NCBI RefSeq assembly: GCF_001428485.1
Contig: NZ_LMHS01000003.1
Coordinates: forward strand, 1,401,678-1,465,677
Source of the DNA: Microbacterium sp. Root180
GTDB taxonomy: Bacteria; Actinomycetota; Actinomycetes; Actinomycetales; Microbacteriaceae
Direction: 5' to 3'
DNA: 64,000 nucleotides
The number at the start of each line of letters is the position of its first letter. The first letter of the stretch is position 1. The notes under the pieces are model-generated. The model was not told the origin of the DNA and searched no databases. It was given only the letters and a program-made list of their open reading frames with translations. Both the position numbers and the translations under genes were made by a program. Positions 48,030 to 59,030 of the stretch are shown one piece after another.

Positions 48030-49018
48030 ACGAACACCTCGACGAGATCCTCTATCCGCCGATCGAGCCGTACGAGACCGGACAGCTGATCGTCGGCGAC
48101 GGCAACAGGGTCTATTGGGAGCAGAGCGGCAACCCCGACGGCAAGCCCGTCGTGTTCCTCCACGGCGGACCCGGCGCGGGCACCTCCTCCTGGCACCGGC
48201 GGTTCTTCGATCCGGAGCGCTATCGCATCGTGCTGTTCGACCAGCGCGGCTGCGGCCTGTCGACGCCCCACGCGAGCGCGCCGGGCGCCGATCTGCGACA
48301 CAACACGACGTGGCACCTCGTCGCCGACATGGAGCTGCTGCGCCGCAACCTCGGAATCGCGCAGTGGCAGGTCTTCGGCGGGTCGTGGGGGAGCGCCCTC
48401 GCCCTCGCCTATGCGCAGTCGCATCCCGAGGCCGTGGCCGAACTCGTGCTGCGGGGCATCTTCACCCTCCGTCGGCACGAACTGGAGTGGTTCTACGAAG
48501 GGGGTGCCTCCGCGGTCTTCCCCGACCTGTGGGAGGACTTCATCGCTCCGATCCCGGTGCTCGAGCGCTCGCGCATGATCGAGGCGTACCACCGCCGGCT
48601 GTTCGACCCCGATCCCGCGGTGCACACGCCGGCCGGCGTCGCCTGGTCGCAGTGGGAGGCCTCGACCCTCACCCTGCTCCCCGACCCCGCGCTCGTCGAG
48701 ACGATGACCGAACCCGCGGCGGCGACCGCGTTCGCGCGGATCGAGAACCACTACTTCCTGCACGGGGGCTGGTTCGACGAGGGCCAGCTCATCGCCGGCG
48801 TCGATGCCGTCCGCGGTATCCCCGCCGTCATCGTCCAGGGCCGATTCGACATGTGCACACCGCCGATGACGGCTTGGGATCTGCACCGTGCCTGGCCCGA
48901 GGCGGAGCTCGTGATGATTCCGGATGCCGCGCACTCGGCATCCGAGCCCGGAATCGCCCGCGCGCTCCGCGCCGCAACGGACCGCTTCGCCGTTCAGGAA
49001 GTGCCCGGCTCGCCCTGA
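48026..49018 (+). CDS. pip: Prolyl aminopeptidase
   Basis: A 330-residue alpha/beta hydrolase of family S33 that releases N-terminal proline from peptides. HGGPGAGTS is the oxyanion-hole motif, FDQRGCGLSTPH the PIP signature, and GGSWGS holds Ser120. QGRFDMCTP and DAAHSASEPG supply Asp and His. Cytosolic, with no signal peptide. Translationally coupled to the metallopeptidase, although the two act on opposite sides of the membrane. Confidence 0.93.
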   Translation: MNEHLDEILYPPIEPYETGQLIVGDGNRVYWEQSGNPDGKPVVFLHGGPGAGTSSWHRRFFDPERYRIVLFDQRGCGLSTPHASAPGADLRHNTTWHLVADMELLRRNLGIAQWQVFGGSWGSALALAYAQSHPEAVAELVLRGIFTLRRHELEWFYEGGASAVFPDLWEDFIAPIPVLERSRMIEAYHRRLFDPDPAVHTPAGVAWSQWEASTLTLLPDPALVETMTEPAAATAFARIENHYFLHGGWFDEGQLIAGVDAVRGIPAVIVQGRFDMCTPPMTAWDLHRAWPEAELVMIPDAAHSASEPGIARALRAATDRFAVQEVPGSP

Positions 49019-49203
49019 TAGGGTGGAAGGACTTGCAGCGCATTCGCGCTTCTTGCGTCGTAGAACGCTTCCCTCGCCGCCGTCCCCGGGCACCACCCGC
49101 GCCAGACGCCGTCGGCTGAAAACTTTCGTACGGCGACCCGTGGGCGAAATACGCCACCGGCCACCGACCAGGGTGCGCACTCGCGCCCGGAGACATCTCA
49201 TCC

Positions 49204-50787
<1,584 letters not shown>

Positions 50788-50853
50788 CACCTCCCGCGTC
50801 GCGCGCGACGAAATCTTGCGCGCGAACGTCATGATTCCTGGTCACGGGGCGTC

Positions 50854-50859
50854 TATAAG
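50854..50859 (+). promoter_or_regulatory. -10-like TATAAG upstream of the LPXTG protein gene
   Basis: TATAAG lies 8 nt before the ATG at 50868, so that ATG could be a leaderless start. The ATG at 50898 would then be internal. Confidence 0.35.
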
Positions 50860-50867
50860 TCTGTGGG

Positions 50868-52637
50868 ATGTTCTGGACGTCCCAGAGATGGGGCTTCATG
50901 ACTTCGCGCGTACGCCGCCGCGTCACGGCGGTGCTGGCCACCCTTGTCGGATTCGTGCTGGGCGTCTCCGGAGCGATCGGAGCGCAGGCAGCGCCCCCGT
51001 TCGCGACGGAGGCGACTCTCACGTCGATCTCGTTCGTGCAGTCCTCGGTGGAATCCGGGCAGCTCGCGGAACTCGAGGGCACGTGGGAGCTGCCGGATAA
51101 CCCGGCGACGCCGGCCGGATTCGTCGTCCCGCTTCCGGAGGGGCTCCAGGGTCTTTCGGATGCGTTCCCGCTGCTGGCACCCGACGGCGTGACGGAGATG
51201 GGCCAGTGCACGGTGACCGAGACGGAGATCGTCTGCGACCTCGACAGCGCCTATCTGGCCGAGCATCCGCTCAACATCTCGGGCTCGTTCAACTTCTGGG
51301 CGGAGGTGACCACGGTGGTCACCGAGGACCAAGAGGTGACCTACGACTTCGGCGACGCCTCCACGACGGTCGTCGTCACGCCCGGCGCGTGCCCGGACTG
51401 CGTGTTCGACGGCACCAACAACAACAAGCGCGGCGAGTACGACCCGGACACCGACACCATCACCTGGGTGGTCGGCGTCAAGGCGCCCGCGACCGGCATG
51501 GCCGGCGGTGAGACGGTGACAGTGGTCGATCTCCCCGGCCCGGGTCAGGAGATCCTCCCCGGTACGTTCGTCCGGCACACCGATGAGATCGGCGTGCAGC
51601 CCGACGGCGAGACCGGGCCGATCGGCTGGCACCCCAAGCCGGCGGGCGAATACTCGGTCTCGGCCGACAACTCCACGGTCACCTTCGTGAGCGAGCCCGG
51701 GTACTTCTACCGTGTCGTGTACACGACGCGCATCACCGACGGTGGCGCGGAGCAGATCTATACGAACGACGCCGAGATCACGATCACGGGGCAGGGCACG
51801 GTCACCGTGTCGGACGAGGTCGAGCGCTTCGGCGGCGGCGGCAACGGCGGCGGCGACCGGGTGGGCCGATTCTCGATCACGAAGGACGTCCTGTGGCCGT
51901 CCGACCCGATTCCCTCGCTGGTCTTCGAGGGGACGTTCACCGTGACCGCGCCGGACGGCACGGTCACGAACGGCCAGTTCACCGTGCAGGACGGGTCCAC
52001 GTGGACCAGCGAGCCCTACCTCGGCGGCTCCGTCATCCACCTCGAGGAGTTCGCTCCGACGCAGCCGGCCTCCTTCGACTGGGCCACCCCGGTGTTCTCG
52101 ATGAACGACTTCCTGGTGCCCTACGGCGCCGTCGCGGCGGTGACGCTCACCAACGAGGCGGCCCTGGCGACGGGCGTCTTCTCCGCAGCCAAGGCGCTGA
52201 CCGGCAACGCAGTCGACCTGGTCCCGGCGGACGCCACGTTCACACTGACCTACACCTACCCGGCAGGGGCGGGCTTCCCCGCCGGAAGCGGCTCGCTGAC
52301 GCTGCCCGCCGACGGGACCGTCGTGCCGTCCGAGCCCCTCCCGGTGGGCGCGGTCCTCACGCTCGCCGAGCTCACTCCCGACGATGTGGACGGAGCCACG
52401 TGGGACACGCCGCAGCTGTCCACCCGCACCGTCACCATCGCGCGCGACACGCTCGTGGAGGTCATCGTCACGAACACGATCACCGCCCCACCGCCCGTGA
52501 CACCGCCGACGCCGCCGCGCGTCCTCGCGACCACAGGGTCCGCCTTCCCGGCGCTCCCCGTCACCGGCATGGCCGTTCTGGCTGCCATCGCGGGCGGCAT
52601 CCTGGTGCAGCGGTCACGCGTGCGCCGGGAGGACTGA
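50868..52637 (+). CDS. Sortase-anchored surface protein with Ig-like/DUF5979-like repeats
   Basis: A cell-wall-anchored protein. Two starts are possible: ATG at 50868 (589 residues, perhaps leaderless) or ATG at 50898 (579 residues, a cleaner signal peptide MTSRVRRRVTAVLATLVGF). The body is a set of beta-sandwich repeats, the last two of DUF5979/collagen-binding-B type (LTNEAALATGVFSAAKALTG). The C-terminus has LPVTG (residues 553-557 in the shorter form), a hydrophobic helix and the charged tail RSRVRRED, a classical sorting signal. Probably an adhesin or pilin-like protein. No sortase gene is in the window. A perfect hairpin follows the stop. Confidence 0.88.
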   Translation: MFWTSQRWGFMTSRVRRRVTAVLATLVGFVLGVSGAIGAQAAPPFATEATLTSISFVQSSVESGQLAELEGTWELPDNPATPAGFVVPLPEGLQGLSDAFPLLAPDGVTEMGQCTVTETEIVCDLDSAYLAEHPLNISGSFNFWAEVTTVVTEDQEVTYDFGDASTTVVVTPGACPDCVFDGTNNNKRGEYDPDTDTITWVVGVKAPATGMAGGETVTVVDLPGPGQEILPGTFVRHTDEIGVQPDGETGPIGWHPKPAGEYSVSADNSTVTFVSEPGYFYRVVYTTRITDGGAEQIYTNDAEITITGQGTVTVSDEVERFGGGGNGGGDRVGRFSITKDVLWPSDPIPSLVFEGTFTVTAPDGTVTNGQFTVQDGSTWTSEPYLGGSVIHLEEFAPTQPASFDWATPVFSMNDFLVPYGAVAAVTLTNEAALATGVFSAAKALTGNAVDLVPADATFTLTYTYPAGAGFPAGSGSLTLPADGTVVPSEPLPVGAVLTLAELTPDDVDGATWDTPQLSTRTVTIARDTLVEVIVTNTITAPPPVTPPTPPRVLATTGSAFPALPVTGMAVLAAIAGGILVQRSRVRRED

Positions 52638-52639
52638 CC

Positions 52640-52685
52640 CGACCGGCCGCACCCGAGACCCTGGCAGGTCGGGTGCGGCCGGTCG
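52640..52685. terminator. Bidirectional terminator-like hairpin
   Basis: Perfect 17-bp stem (CGACCGGCCGCACCCGA and complement, arms 52640-52656 and 52669-52685) with a 12-nt loop, between the convergent stops at 52637 and 52698. Confidence 0.8.
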
Positions 52686-52697
52686 CACCATCGCGGC

Positions 52698-54329
52698 TCA
52701 GACCCCGCGGATGAGGTCCGCGGCGACCTCGCCGATGACGATCGCGGGGGCGTTCGTGTGGCCGCGGATCACCGTGGGCATGATGGAGGCGTCGGCGACG
52801 CGCAGTCCGCTCACCCCGCGCACCCGCAGTTCGGGGTCGACCGGGGACGCGGCATCCGTTCCCATGCGGGCCGTGCCCACGGGGTGGTAGAGCGTGTGGG
52901 AGTAGCGACGCAGCGACAGCTCGGCACGCTCCGTCGGCGACAGCCTCTCGCCGCCCTCGGGCTGGATCCAGCCGGCGGTCGTCACCGCGCGCAGCGCGTC
53001 GGTGGCGATGAGGCGCTCGCACTCGGCGAGGCCGGCCAGCATCGTCGCCTCGTCGATGCCGTCCGGATCGGTGAGGTAGCGGGGGTCGATCACGGCCTTC
53101 GCGGCCGGATCCGCCGACGCGAGACGGATCGTGCCGCGGCTCTTCGGGCGCAGCAGGATCGCGCCGACGGTGATGCCCTCGCCGGGCGTCGGCACCAGGC
53201 CTTCACCGACGTACGGCACCGGCGCGAAGATGATCTCGATGTCCGGCAGGGTGCCGGGCACTCCCGCTCGCTCCGCGACCTCGGTGCGCACGAATCCGCA
53301 GGCTTCGCCGACGTTCGAGGTCAGCATGCCCTTGCGCGCCGTGAGGTAGCGCCCGAGCTGTGCGACGCGCTCGGCGCCGTAGAGCGTGCCTCCTCGAGCG
53401 GCGGGGGCGAGACCCGCGACCAGGTGGTCCTGCAGGTTCGCTCCGACCTCGGGCGAATCCACGACGACGTCGATGCCGTGCTCGGCGAGATGAGCCGCAG
53501 GACCGATGCCGCTGAGCATGAGCAGCTGCGGGGTGTTGATGGCTCCGCCCGACAGGATCACCTCTCGGCGGGCGGTCGCGTGGCGGGTGACGCCATCGAT
53601 CTCGACGTAGACCCCGGTTGCCCGCGGCTGATCGTCGCCGGGAGCGAACGTCACCCGGCGCACGAGGGCGTGGGTGACGACGCGCAGACTGCGTCGCCGC
53701 CGCGCCGGCTTCAGATACGCATCCGCCGTCGAGGCGCGCGCGCCGCGGTGCTGCGAGACCATCGTCTGGCTGAAGCCCTGGCCCTCGGGGAGGTTTGCGG
53801 GCGTGATCGGATGCCCGGCCTCACGCGCAGCATCGAGAAAAGCCGCCGTGTGCGGTCGCGGATCGCGCTGATGCTCCACGGCCTGGGGTCCTCCGGCGCC
53901 GTGGTCGTCGTCGACCGGGCCTTCGGTGCGCTCGACGCGCCGGAAGCGGGGCAGCAGGGCCTGCCACGACCACGTCGGACCGGCGGTCTCGGCCCATTCG
54001 TCGTAGTCGGCGGCGAATCCCCGCACCCACATCATCGCGTTGAGCGACGAGGACCCGCCGAGCGTCTTGCCGCGCGGCCAGAACACCGTGCGGCCCTCGA
54101 GTCGCTCCTGCGGCACGGTGTCGTAGCCCCAGTCGTAGGGTCCGCGGAAGAGCTTGGAGAACGCGGCGGGCACGTGCAGCTCGAGCGCCGAGTCGGGTCC
54201 GCCGGCCTCGAGCAGCAGGACCGACACCGACGGGTCCTCGCTGAGGCGTGCGGCCAGCGCCGCGCCCGCGGAGCCGGCGCCGACGACGATGTAGTCCGCG
54301 ACCAGCTCGGGGGACCGGCGCGCTCTCAT
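52698..54329 (-). CDS. GMC-family FAD oxidoreductase (choline dehydrogenase-like)
   Basis: A 543-residue GMC enzyme. YIVVGAGSAGAALAARLSED binds FAD, PRGKTLGGSSSLNAM is GMC signature 1, GGAINTPQLLMLSGIGP signature 2, and HPVGTARMG plus TNAPAIVIGE close the family. The catalytic His lies in YHPVGT. It oxidises an alcohol to an aldehyde. The start ATG at 54329 overlaps the aldehyde dehydrogenase stop (ATGA), which implies the product is passed to that enzyme. Specific alcohol unknown. Confidence 0.9.
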   Translation of the reverse strand: MRARRSPELVADYIVVGAGSAGAALAARLSEDPSVSVLLLEAGGPDSALELHVPAAFSKLFRGPYDWGYDTVPQERLEGRTVFWPRGKTLGGSSSLNAMMWVRGFAADYDEWAETAGPTWSWQALLPRFRRVERTEGPVDDDHGAGGPQAVEHQRDPRPHTAAFLDAAREAGHPITPANLPEGQGFSQTMVSQHRGARASTADAYLKPARRRRSLRVVTHALVRRVTFAPGDDQPRATGVYVEIDGVTRHATARREVILSGGAINTPQLLMLSGIGPAAHLAEHGIDVVVDSPEVGANLQDHLVAGLAPAARGGTLYGAERVAQLGRYLTARKGMLTSNVGEACGFVRTEVAERAGVPGTLPDIEIIFAPVPYVGEGLVPTPGEGITVGAILLRPKSRGTIRLASADPAAKAVIDPRYLTDPDGIDEATMLAGLAECERLIATDALRAVTTAGWIQPEGGERLSPTERAELSLRRYSHTLYHPVGTARMGTDAASPVDPELRVRGVSGLRVADASIMPTVIRGHTNAPAIVIGEVAADLIRGV

Positions 54330-56113
54330 GCCCGGAACGCCTGCGCGAGCGTTCCGGCGAGCTTGGCGAAGTTCCCGTCGATGCGGAACCGCGTGAAGCC
54401 CTCCGACACCGCAGCCCCCGTGCGCGATGACACGAACCACGGCGGCTTCGGCAGCACCGAGAACGACCGGCCGCGGGAGCGGTTCAGCGCCTTCGGCTCG
54501 AGCGCGCGCGGGAACGGGCGGAAGGGTCCTCGTGTGACGGCTCGTTCGATGTGGTCGAGCAGCAGGGCGTTGTGCACGACGCCCAGGCCGCTCTGCACGT
54601 CCTGCAGGGTGGCGCCGGGGAACCCACCCCACGGCAGGGTCGGCGTGAGGAAGCCGAACGCCGTCCAGGAGTTGATCGCCACCGTCCCGTAGTGCAGGTC
54701 GGCCATCGCTCGCTCGAAGCCGTCGCCGAGTGCCGCCTGCGTGACGGGGTCGATCAGCACGTTGGCGCCGAGGGTGCCGACGAGCTCGTCATTGGCATGG
54801 GCGACGGCGCGGTCGAGGAACTCCTGTCCGTTGCCGGGCAGCGAAACCACGCCGAGCACCGGCGCGAAGTACTCGGTGGTCTCGATCGCCGTGGCCGCCT
54901 CGCCGGGCACGGTCTCGACGAGCGCGCGGGTGCCGTCGCCGCACCACGTCGCGTCGGGATAGTCGGATGCCGCGGCCGCCAGCTTCTCGTCGCTCCGGGG
55001 ATACCAGACCGGCCGGGCGGGGGCGGCATCCAGAGCGGTGCGCAGTGCCGCGAGGAACGCCTCGCGCTGCGGCCAGTCGGCGCTGAGGAGCACGACCTGA
55101 CCGGCGATGCAGTTGTGCCCGGAGTTGTAGAGCCGCATCGTCGCGACGTGCTCGGCCTGGAACGCCAGGTCGGCCGCGCTCCACTGGCCCGGCACGATGA
55201 TGATCGGCGAGACGCCGCCGAGCTCCGCCGTGATCGGCTTCTTGAGCTTCGGGCGGTCCTCGCGCCGGCGCCGGGTGGTCGCCGCCGCGGCCGGACCCGA
55301 GGATGGGCCCCACACGATCGCGTCGAAGGTGGGCTCGGCGCCGGTGATGTGCACGTGGGCGATGCCGGGGTGCTCGGCGAGATAGCCGCCCACGTCGCCA
55401 CCGCCCCGCACGATGCGCAGGAAGCCGGGTTCGATGAGCGGAGCGAGCGCCCGTTCGAAGACCGGCACCAGGGCGTCCTGCGTGGGGTTGACCTTGAGGA
55501 TCGCCACCCGATTGTGCGCGATGAGCTCGTACATCACGTCGAGCACGGGGATCGAGGTGACGTTCCCCGCGCCCAGCACGAGGCCGACGCCGCCCGACTC
55601 GGTCGGCGTGAGCTGGGCGAGTCCGGCATCGCGCCGCACGTCGGCCTCGGTCACGCCGGGCTCGAACCACACCTCGCCGGTGTAGCCCGACAGCAGCATG
55701 CCGTCGATCGCGGACAGCGGGAACACGTGCGCGCGGACGCGGCCGCCGGGAGCGGCATCCGTCTTCACACTCTTCAGCGTGCTCTCGCCCTGCGCCAGCG
55801 CCGCGAGCGAGTCGCGGTACGCGTCGAGAGCGACGAGTGTCGCGTACGGCCCCGAGAGCCACTCCTCGCCGGCGAGCGGATGCCCGGGCTCTATGCCCTT
55901 CGACGCGGATGCGACGCCGGCCCACTCCTCGGCGACCGCGGCGACGGCCGCGCGCACACGGCCGATCAGGCGGGCCCGCTGGTCGAGGGTGAGGTGGGAC
56001 CAGGTGCGGGAGCCGGTCTGGAGCTCGGCGATCGCGGTGTCGAGCGTCGTCGACTCCTCATCGGGCAGAGCGGACCTGCGGGCGGATGACTTCGCAGCGG
56101 CGGCCTGGGGCAC
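54326..56113 (-). CDS. Aldehyde dehydrogenase family protein, divergent and extended
   Basis: 595 residues, about 100 longer than usual aldehyde dehydrogenases. ITAELGGVSPIIIV is the ELGG motif with Val for the usual Lys, and SGHNCIAGQV holds the nucleophile Cys335. The central NAD region reads THITGAEPTFD-like (VHITGAE), unlike the usual FTGS. An extra C-terminal basic segment follows the core. It would oxidise the aldehyde made by the GMC enzyme encoded downstream, with which it overlaps. Start is GTG at 56113 with AAGGAGAG upstream. Confidence 0.85.
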   Translation of the reverse strand: MPQAAAAKSSARRSALPDEESTTLDTAIAELQTGSRTWSHLTLDQRARLIGRVRAAVAAVAEEWAGVASASKGIEPGHPLAGEEWLSGPYATLVALDAYRDSLAALAQGESTLKSVKTDAAPGGRVRAHVFPLSAIDGMLLSGYTGEVWFEPGVTEADVRRDAGLAQLTPTESGGVGLVLGAGNVTSIPVLDVMYELIAHNRVAILKVNPTQDALVPVFERALAPLIEPGFLRIVRGGGDVGGYLAEHPGIAHVHITGAEPTFDAIVWGPSSGPAAAATTRRRREDRPKLKKPITAELGGVSPIIIVPGQWSAADLAFQAEHVATMRLYNSGHNCIAGQVVLLSADWPQREAFLAALRTALDAAPARPVWYPRSDEKLAAAASDYPDATWCGDGTRALVETVPGEAATAIETTEYFAPVLGVVSLPGNGQEFLDRAVAHANDELVGTLGANVLIDPVTQAALGDGFERAMADLHYGTVAINSWTAFGFLTPTLPWGGFPGATLQDVQSGLGVVHNALLLDHIERAVTRGPFRPFPRALEPKALNRSRGRSFSVLPKPPWFVSSRTGAAVSEGFTRFRIDGNFAKLAGTLAQAFRA

Positions 56114-56169
56114 GAGCGCTCTCCTTCGGGCGGGGATCTCAGTCTACGTCGGCTCGCTGGAACGCGATC

Positions 56170-57648
56170 TCATGCCTGCTGCGACTGGATGTCGCCGCGT
56201 CGCAGGGGATACCGGCGCAGGGTGAGCAGGCTGATCGCGATGAGCACGGCGGGTGCGAGGCTGAAGCTCACGACGATGCCGGTGACCGCGGCATCCGGCT
56301 GCGCCACCGTCTCACCGGCCGTCGACGAGACGTACCCGGTCACCGCGAGGATGAGGGACAGCGCCGTCGCGCCGAGGGCGAACCCGACGGTCTCCCCCGC
56401 GGTCCACACGCCGCTGAACGCTCCCGCGCGCCCGGCGCCGTGCGTCCGCTCGTCGTGCGAGATGACGTCGGGCAGCATCGCCATCGGCAGGGACTGCATG
56501 CCGGCGTAGGCGATGCCCGCCACGGCGACCGGCGCGTAGATCCACTCGCCCGGTGCCCACAGCACGCCGAGGATCGACAGCGCCGCGATGCCGAACACGA
56601 CGCTCGCGATCGCGAAGGCGCGTTCCTTGCCGATGCGGCGCGCGACGACGCCCCACGCGGGCGCCGCGAACAGGGCGGGGGCGATCAGCGCGACGAACAG
56701 CAGCTCGACGGCGGCCTCGGAGTGCAGCACCCACGTCGCGACGTACTGCGCGCCGGCGAGCATGAGTCCGGTCGCCAGCGCCTGGAGCACGAACGTCGAC
56801 AGCAGAGCCCGGAAGGGAGCGCTGCGACGGAGGGAGCGGATGCCTTCGCTGAAGTGCTCCCGCATCGACGGCGCCGGACCGGCGTCCGGGCCGGCGTCGC
56901 GAGAGGAGGGGATGTCACCGGGGGAGGATGAATCCGAGGCGTCCGATCCTCGTCTCGTCGCATCTCCTCCGCCGGAGACGGCCGAGCGGGCGCGCCGGGC
57001 GACCGTGGTCGCGACCAGCATCCCGAGTCCGATCACGACACCCGCGACCACACCCATGACGAGGTAGCCGGTGACCGGGTCCTCGCTCGTGCGCCGCAGC
57101 GCCGGGCCCCCGGCGCCGAAGAGCAGGATCGACAGCGTCAGCACCACGACCCGCCAGGTCAGCAGGCGCGTGCGCTCGTCGTAGTCCCGGGTGAGCTCGG
57201 CGGGGAGCGCGATGTAGGGCACCTGGAAGAGGCTGAACGCCGTCGCGGTGAGCGTGAACGCGAGGAACACCCAGATCGCCGCCGCGAGGGGCCCGATCGC
57301 CGGCGGCACCGCGAAGGTGAGGGCGAACAGCACCGGGATGCTGCACGCTCCGACGAGCATGAGGCGGCGGCGCGTGCCGTGGCGTGCGAGGTCGCGGTCG
57401 GTGAGTGCGCCGATCACGGGGTCGATCACGATGTCCCACACCTTGGCGAGGATGATCACGAGACCGGCCGCGAGCGCCGCGACGCCCAGCGAGTCGGTCA
57501 GGTAGTAGGTCAGCACCAGGCCCGGGAGCGTGGCGAATCCGCCCGTGCCGAGGGATCCGGTGGCATAGCGGGCGATCGTGCCGCGGGAGAGTCGGGCAGG
57601 GGCGAGGGATGCTGCGGCCTCGGGCGAGCCGGGAGCCTCATTGCTCAT
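56170..57648 (-). CDS. GPH-type MFS sugar/polyol:cation symporter
   Basis: 492 residues with 12 membrane segments. DPVIGALTDRDLARHGTRRR between helices 2 and 3 is the glycoside-pentoside-hexuronide (MelB-like) signature. A long hydrophilic central loop (about 225-275) separates the halves. Such transporters import glycosides or polyols with a cation. It has its own leaderless-type promoter and is followed after 56 bp by the aldehyde dehydrogenase and GMC genes, so uptake of the alcohol they oxidise is likely. Confidence 0.85.
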   Translation of the reverse strand: MSNEAPGSPEAAASLAPARLSRGTIARYATGSLGTGGFATLPGLVLTYYLTDSLGVAALAAGLVIILAKVWDIVIDPVIGALTDRDLARHGTRRRLMLVGACSIPVLFALTFAVPPAIGPLAAAIWVFLAFTLTATAFSLFQVPYIALPAELTRDYDERTRLLTWRVVVLTLSILLFGAGGPALRRTSEDPVTGYLVMGVVAGVVIGLGMLVATTVARRARSAVSGGGDATRRGSDASDSSSPGDIPSSRDAGPDAGPAPSMREHFSEGIRSLRRSAPFRALLSTFVLQALATGLMLAGAQYVATWVLHSEAAVELLFVALIAPALFAAPAWGVVARRIGKERAFAIASVVFGIAALSILGVLWAPGEWIYAPVAVAGIAYAGMQSLPMAMLPDVISHDERTHGAGRAGAFSGVWTAGETVGFALGATALSLILAVTGYVSSTAGETVAQPDAAVTGIVVSFSLAPAVLIAISLLTLRRYPLRRGDIQSQQA

Positions 57649-57654
57649 CGCGCC

Positions 57655-57660
57655 AGTGTA
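57655..57660 (-). promoter_or_regulatory. Leaderless promoter of the GPH transporter (-10 TACACT)
   Basis: Minus-strand TACACT, 6 nt, then ATG at 57648. Confidence 0.5.
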
Positions 57661-57675
57661 GGGCCGGCGGAGGGG

Positions 57676-57741
57676 TCCGTTTGTGCGGGCGAATGCGTGA
57701 GTCGCATCCGACCTGAGCGTGCTTTCTCCCGCACGAACGGA
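57676..57741. repeat. Palindromic intergenic element, class C copy 2
   Basis: 66 bp with 14-bp arms (13 of 14 paired). The 21 bp from 57677 (CCGTTTGTGCGGGCGAATGC and one more G) are identical to those from 16495. Located between two minus-strand genes, upstream of the transporter promoter. Confidence 0.85.
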
Positions 57742-57767
57742 CGGAGGGCCTGGGCCTGGCTCCGGGC

Positions 57768-59030
57768 TCAGGCCTCGGCGCGCACCGCCGCCTCGACCGC
57801 GCGCATTCCGGCGAGCGTCTCGGCGAAGCTCGTCGACAGCGGCGAGAGGCCGATGCGCAGACCGCCCGGGTCGCGGTAGTCCGGGATGACGTCGTCGCGC
57901 CACAGGCGCGCGGTGACAGCGCGCATCGCCGGGTGCGAGAGGGTCACGTGCCCGCCGCGCTCTGCGGCGTCGCGGGGTGAGGCCAGCTCGACGCCGAGCG
58001 GGGCGAGCAGCACGTCCGCCACCCGCACGGCGAAATCGGTGAGCGCGACCGACTTCGCCCGGATCGCGTCGATCCCGGCGTCCTCGATCAGCGCGAGGGT
58101 GTCCTGCATCGCGAGCATCCCGACGATCGGCGGTGTGCCCGACAGGAACCGCCGCATCCCCTCGGCCGGCCGGTACTCCGGGCCCATCGCGAACACCTCG
58201 GCCGTACCCATCCACCCCTGGATCGGCTGCGCGAGCGCCTCCTGATGCCGGGCGGCGACGTAGGCGAACGCGGGGGAGCCCGGCCCGCCGTTGAGGTACT
58301 TGTACGTGCAGCCGACCGCGAGGTCGAAGCCCCACTCGTCGGCCCGCACCGGCACCGAGCCGGCCGAGTGGCACAGGTCCCACACGACGAGCGCCCCGGC
58401 GTCGCGGGCGATCTCGGTGAACGTCGCGGCATCGGCCAGATATCCCGACCGGTACGCGACATGGCTCAGCAGCACGACCGCGGTGGACGGGCCGACCGCC
58501 GCCCGCAGGGACTCGGCCGTGACGCCCGCCGAGAGGTCGACGTCGATCCAGCGCACCCGGCCGCCGCGCTCGCGCGCGATGCCGTCGACGAGGTAGCGGT
58601 CGGTCGGGAAGTTGTCGCGGTCCACCACGATCTCCACCCGGGCGGGGTCCGCGGCGTGCTGCGCGTCGAAGGCCGCCCGCACGAGCTTGTAGAGCAGCAC
58701 CGTCGTGGAGTCGCCGACGACGGTCTGACCGGGGGCGGCGCCGATGACGGCGCGGCCGATCGTGTCGCCGATCTCGAAGGGGAGCAGCATCCACGACTCG
58801 TCCCACCCTCGGATGAGGCGGCCGCCCCACTCCTCGGTCGCGAATCGCGACAGTCGCTCGACGCTCGTGCGCGGCGGGCGTCCGAGCGAGTTCCCGTCGA
58901 AGTAGACGAGCGACGTGTCGGCGCCGACGAACGCGTCGCGGTGGTGCCGCAGCGGGTCGGCGGCGTCGAGAGCGGATGCCTCGCCCTCGAGCTGCGCCCC
59001 GACGGCGGCGTGCGGGTCAGTGGTCGTCAT
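57768..59030 (-). CDS. kynU: Kynureninase
   Basis: A 420-residue PLP enzyme that cleaves kynurenine to anthranilate and alanine. YFDGNSLGRPP is the N-terminal signature, WDLCHSAGSVP the PLP-ring region, and GCTYKYLNGGPG holds the Schiff-base Lys244. GGLRIGLSPLS carries the carboxylate-binding Arg. Cytosolic. The start ATG at 59030 lies inside the end of the amidohydrolase gene (14-bp overlap), so translation is coupled. It completes the operon kynA, amidohydrolase, kynU. Confidence 0.95.
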   Translation of the reverse strand: MTTTDPHAAVGAQLEGEASALDAADPLRHHRDAFVGADTSLVYFDGNSLGRPPRTSVERLSRFATEEWGGRLIRGWDESWMLLPFEIGDTIGRAVIGAAPGQTVVGDSTTVLLYKLVRAAFDAQHAADPARVEIVVDRDNFPTDRYLVDGIARERGGRVRWIDVDLSAGVTAESLRAAVGPSTAVVLLSHVAYRSGYLADAATFTEIARDAGALVVWDLCHSAGSVPVRADEWGFDLAVGCTYKYLNGGPGSPAFAYVAARHQEALAQPIQGWMGTAEVFAMGPEYRPAEGMRRFLSGTPPIVGMLAMQDTLALIEDAGIDAIRAKSVALTDFAVRVADVLLAPLGVELASPRDAAERGGHVTLSHPAMRAVTARLWRDDVIPDYRDPGGLRIGLSPLSTSFAETLAGMRAVEAAVRAEA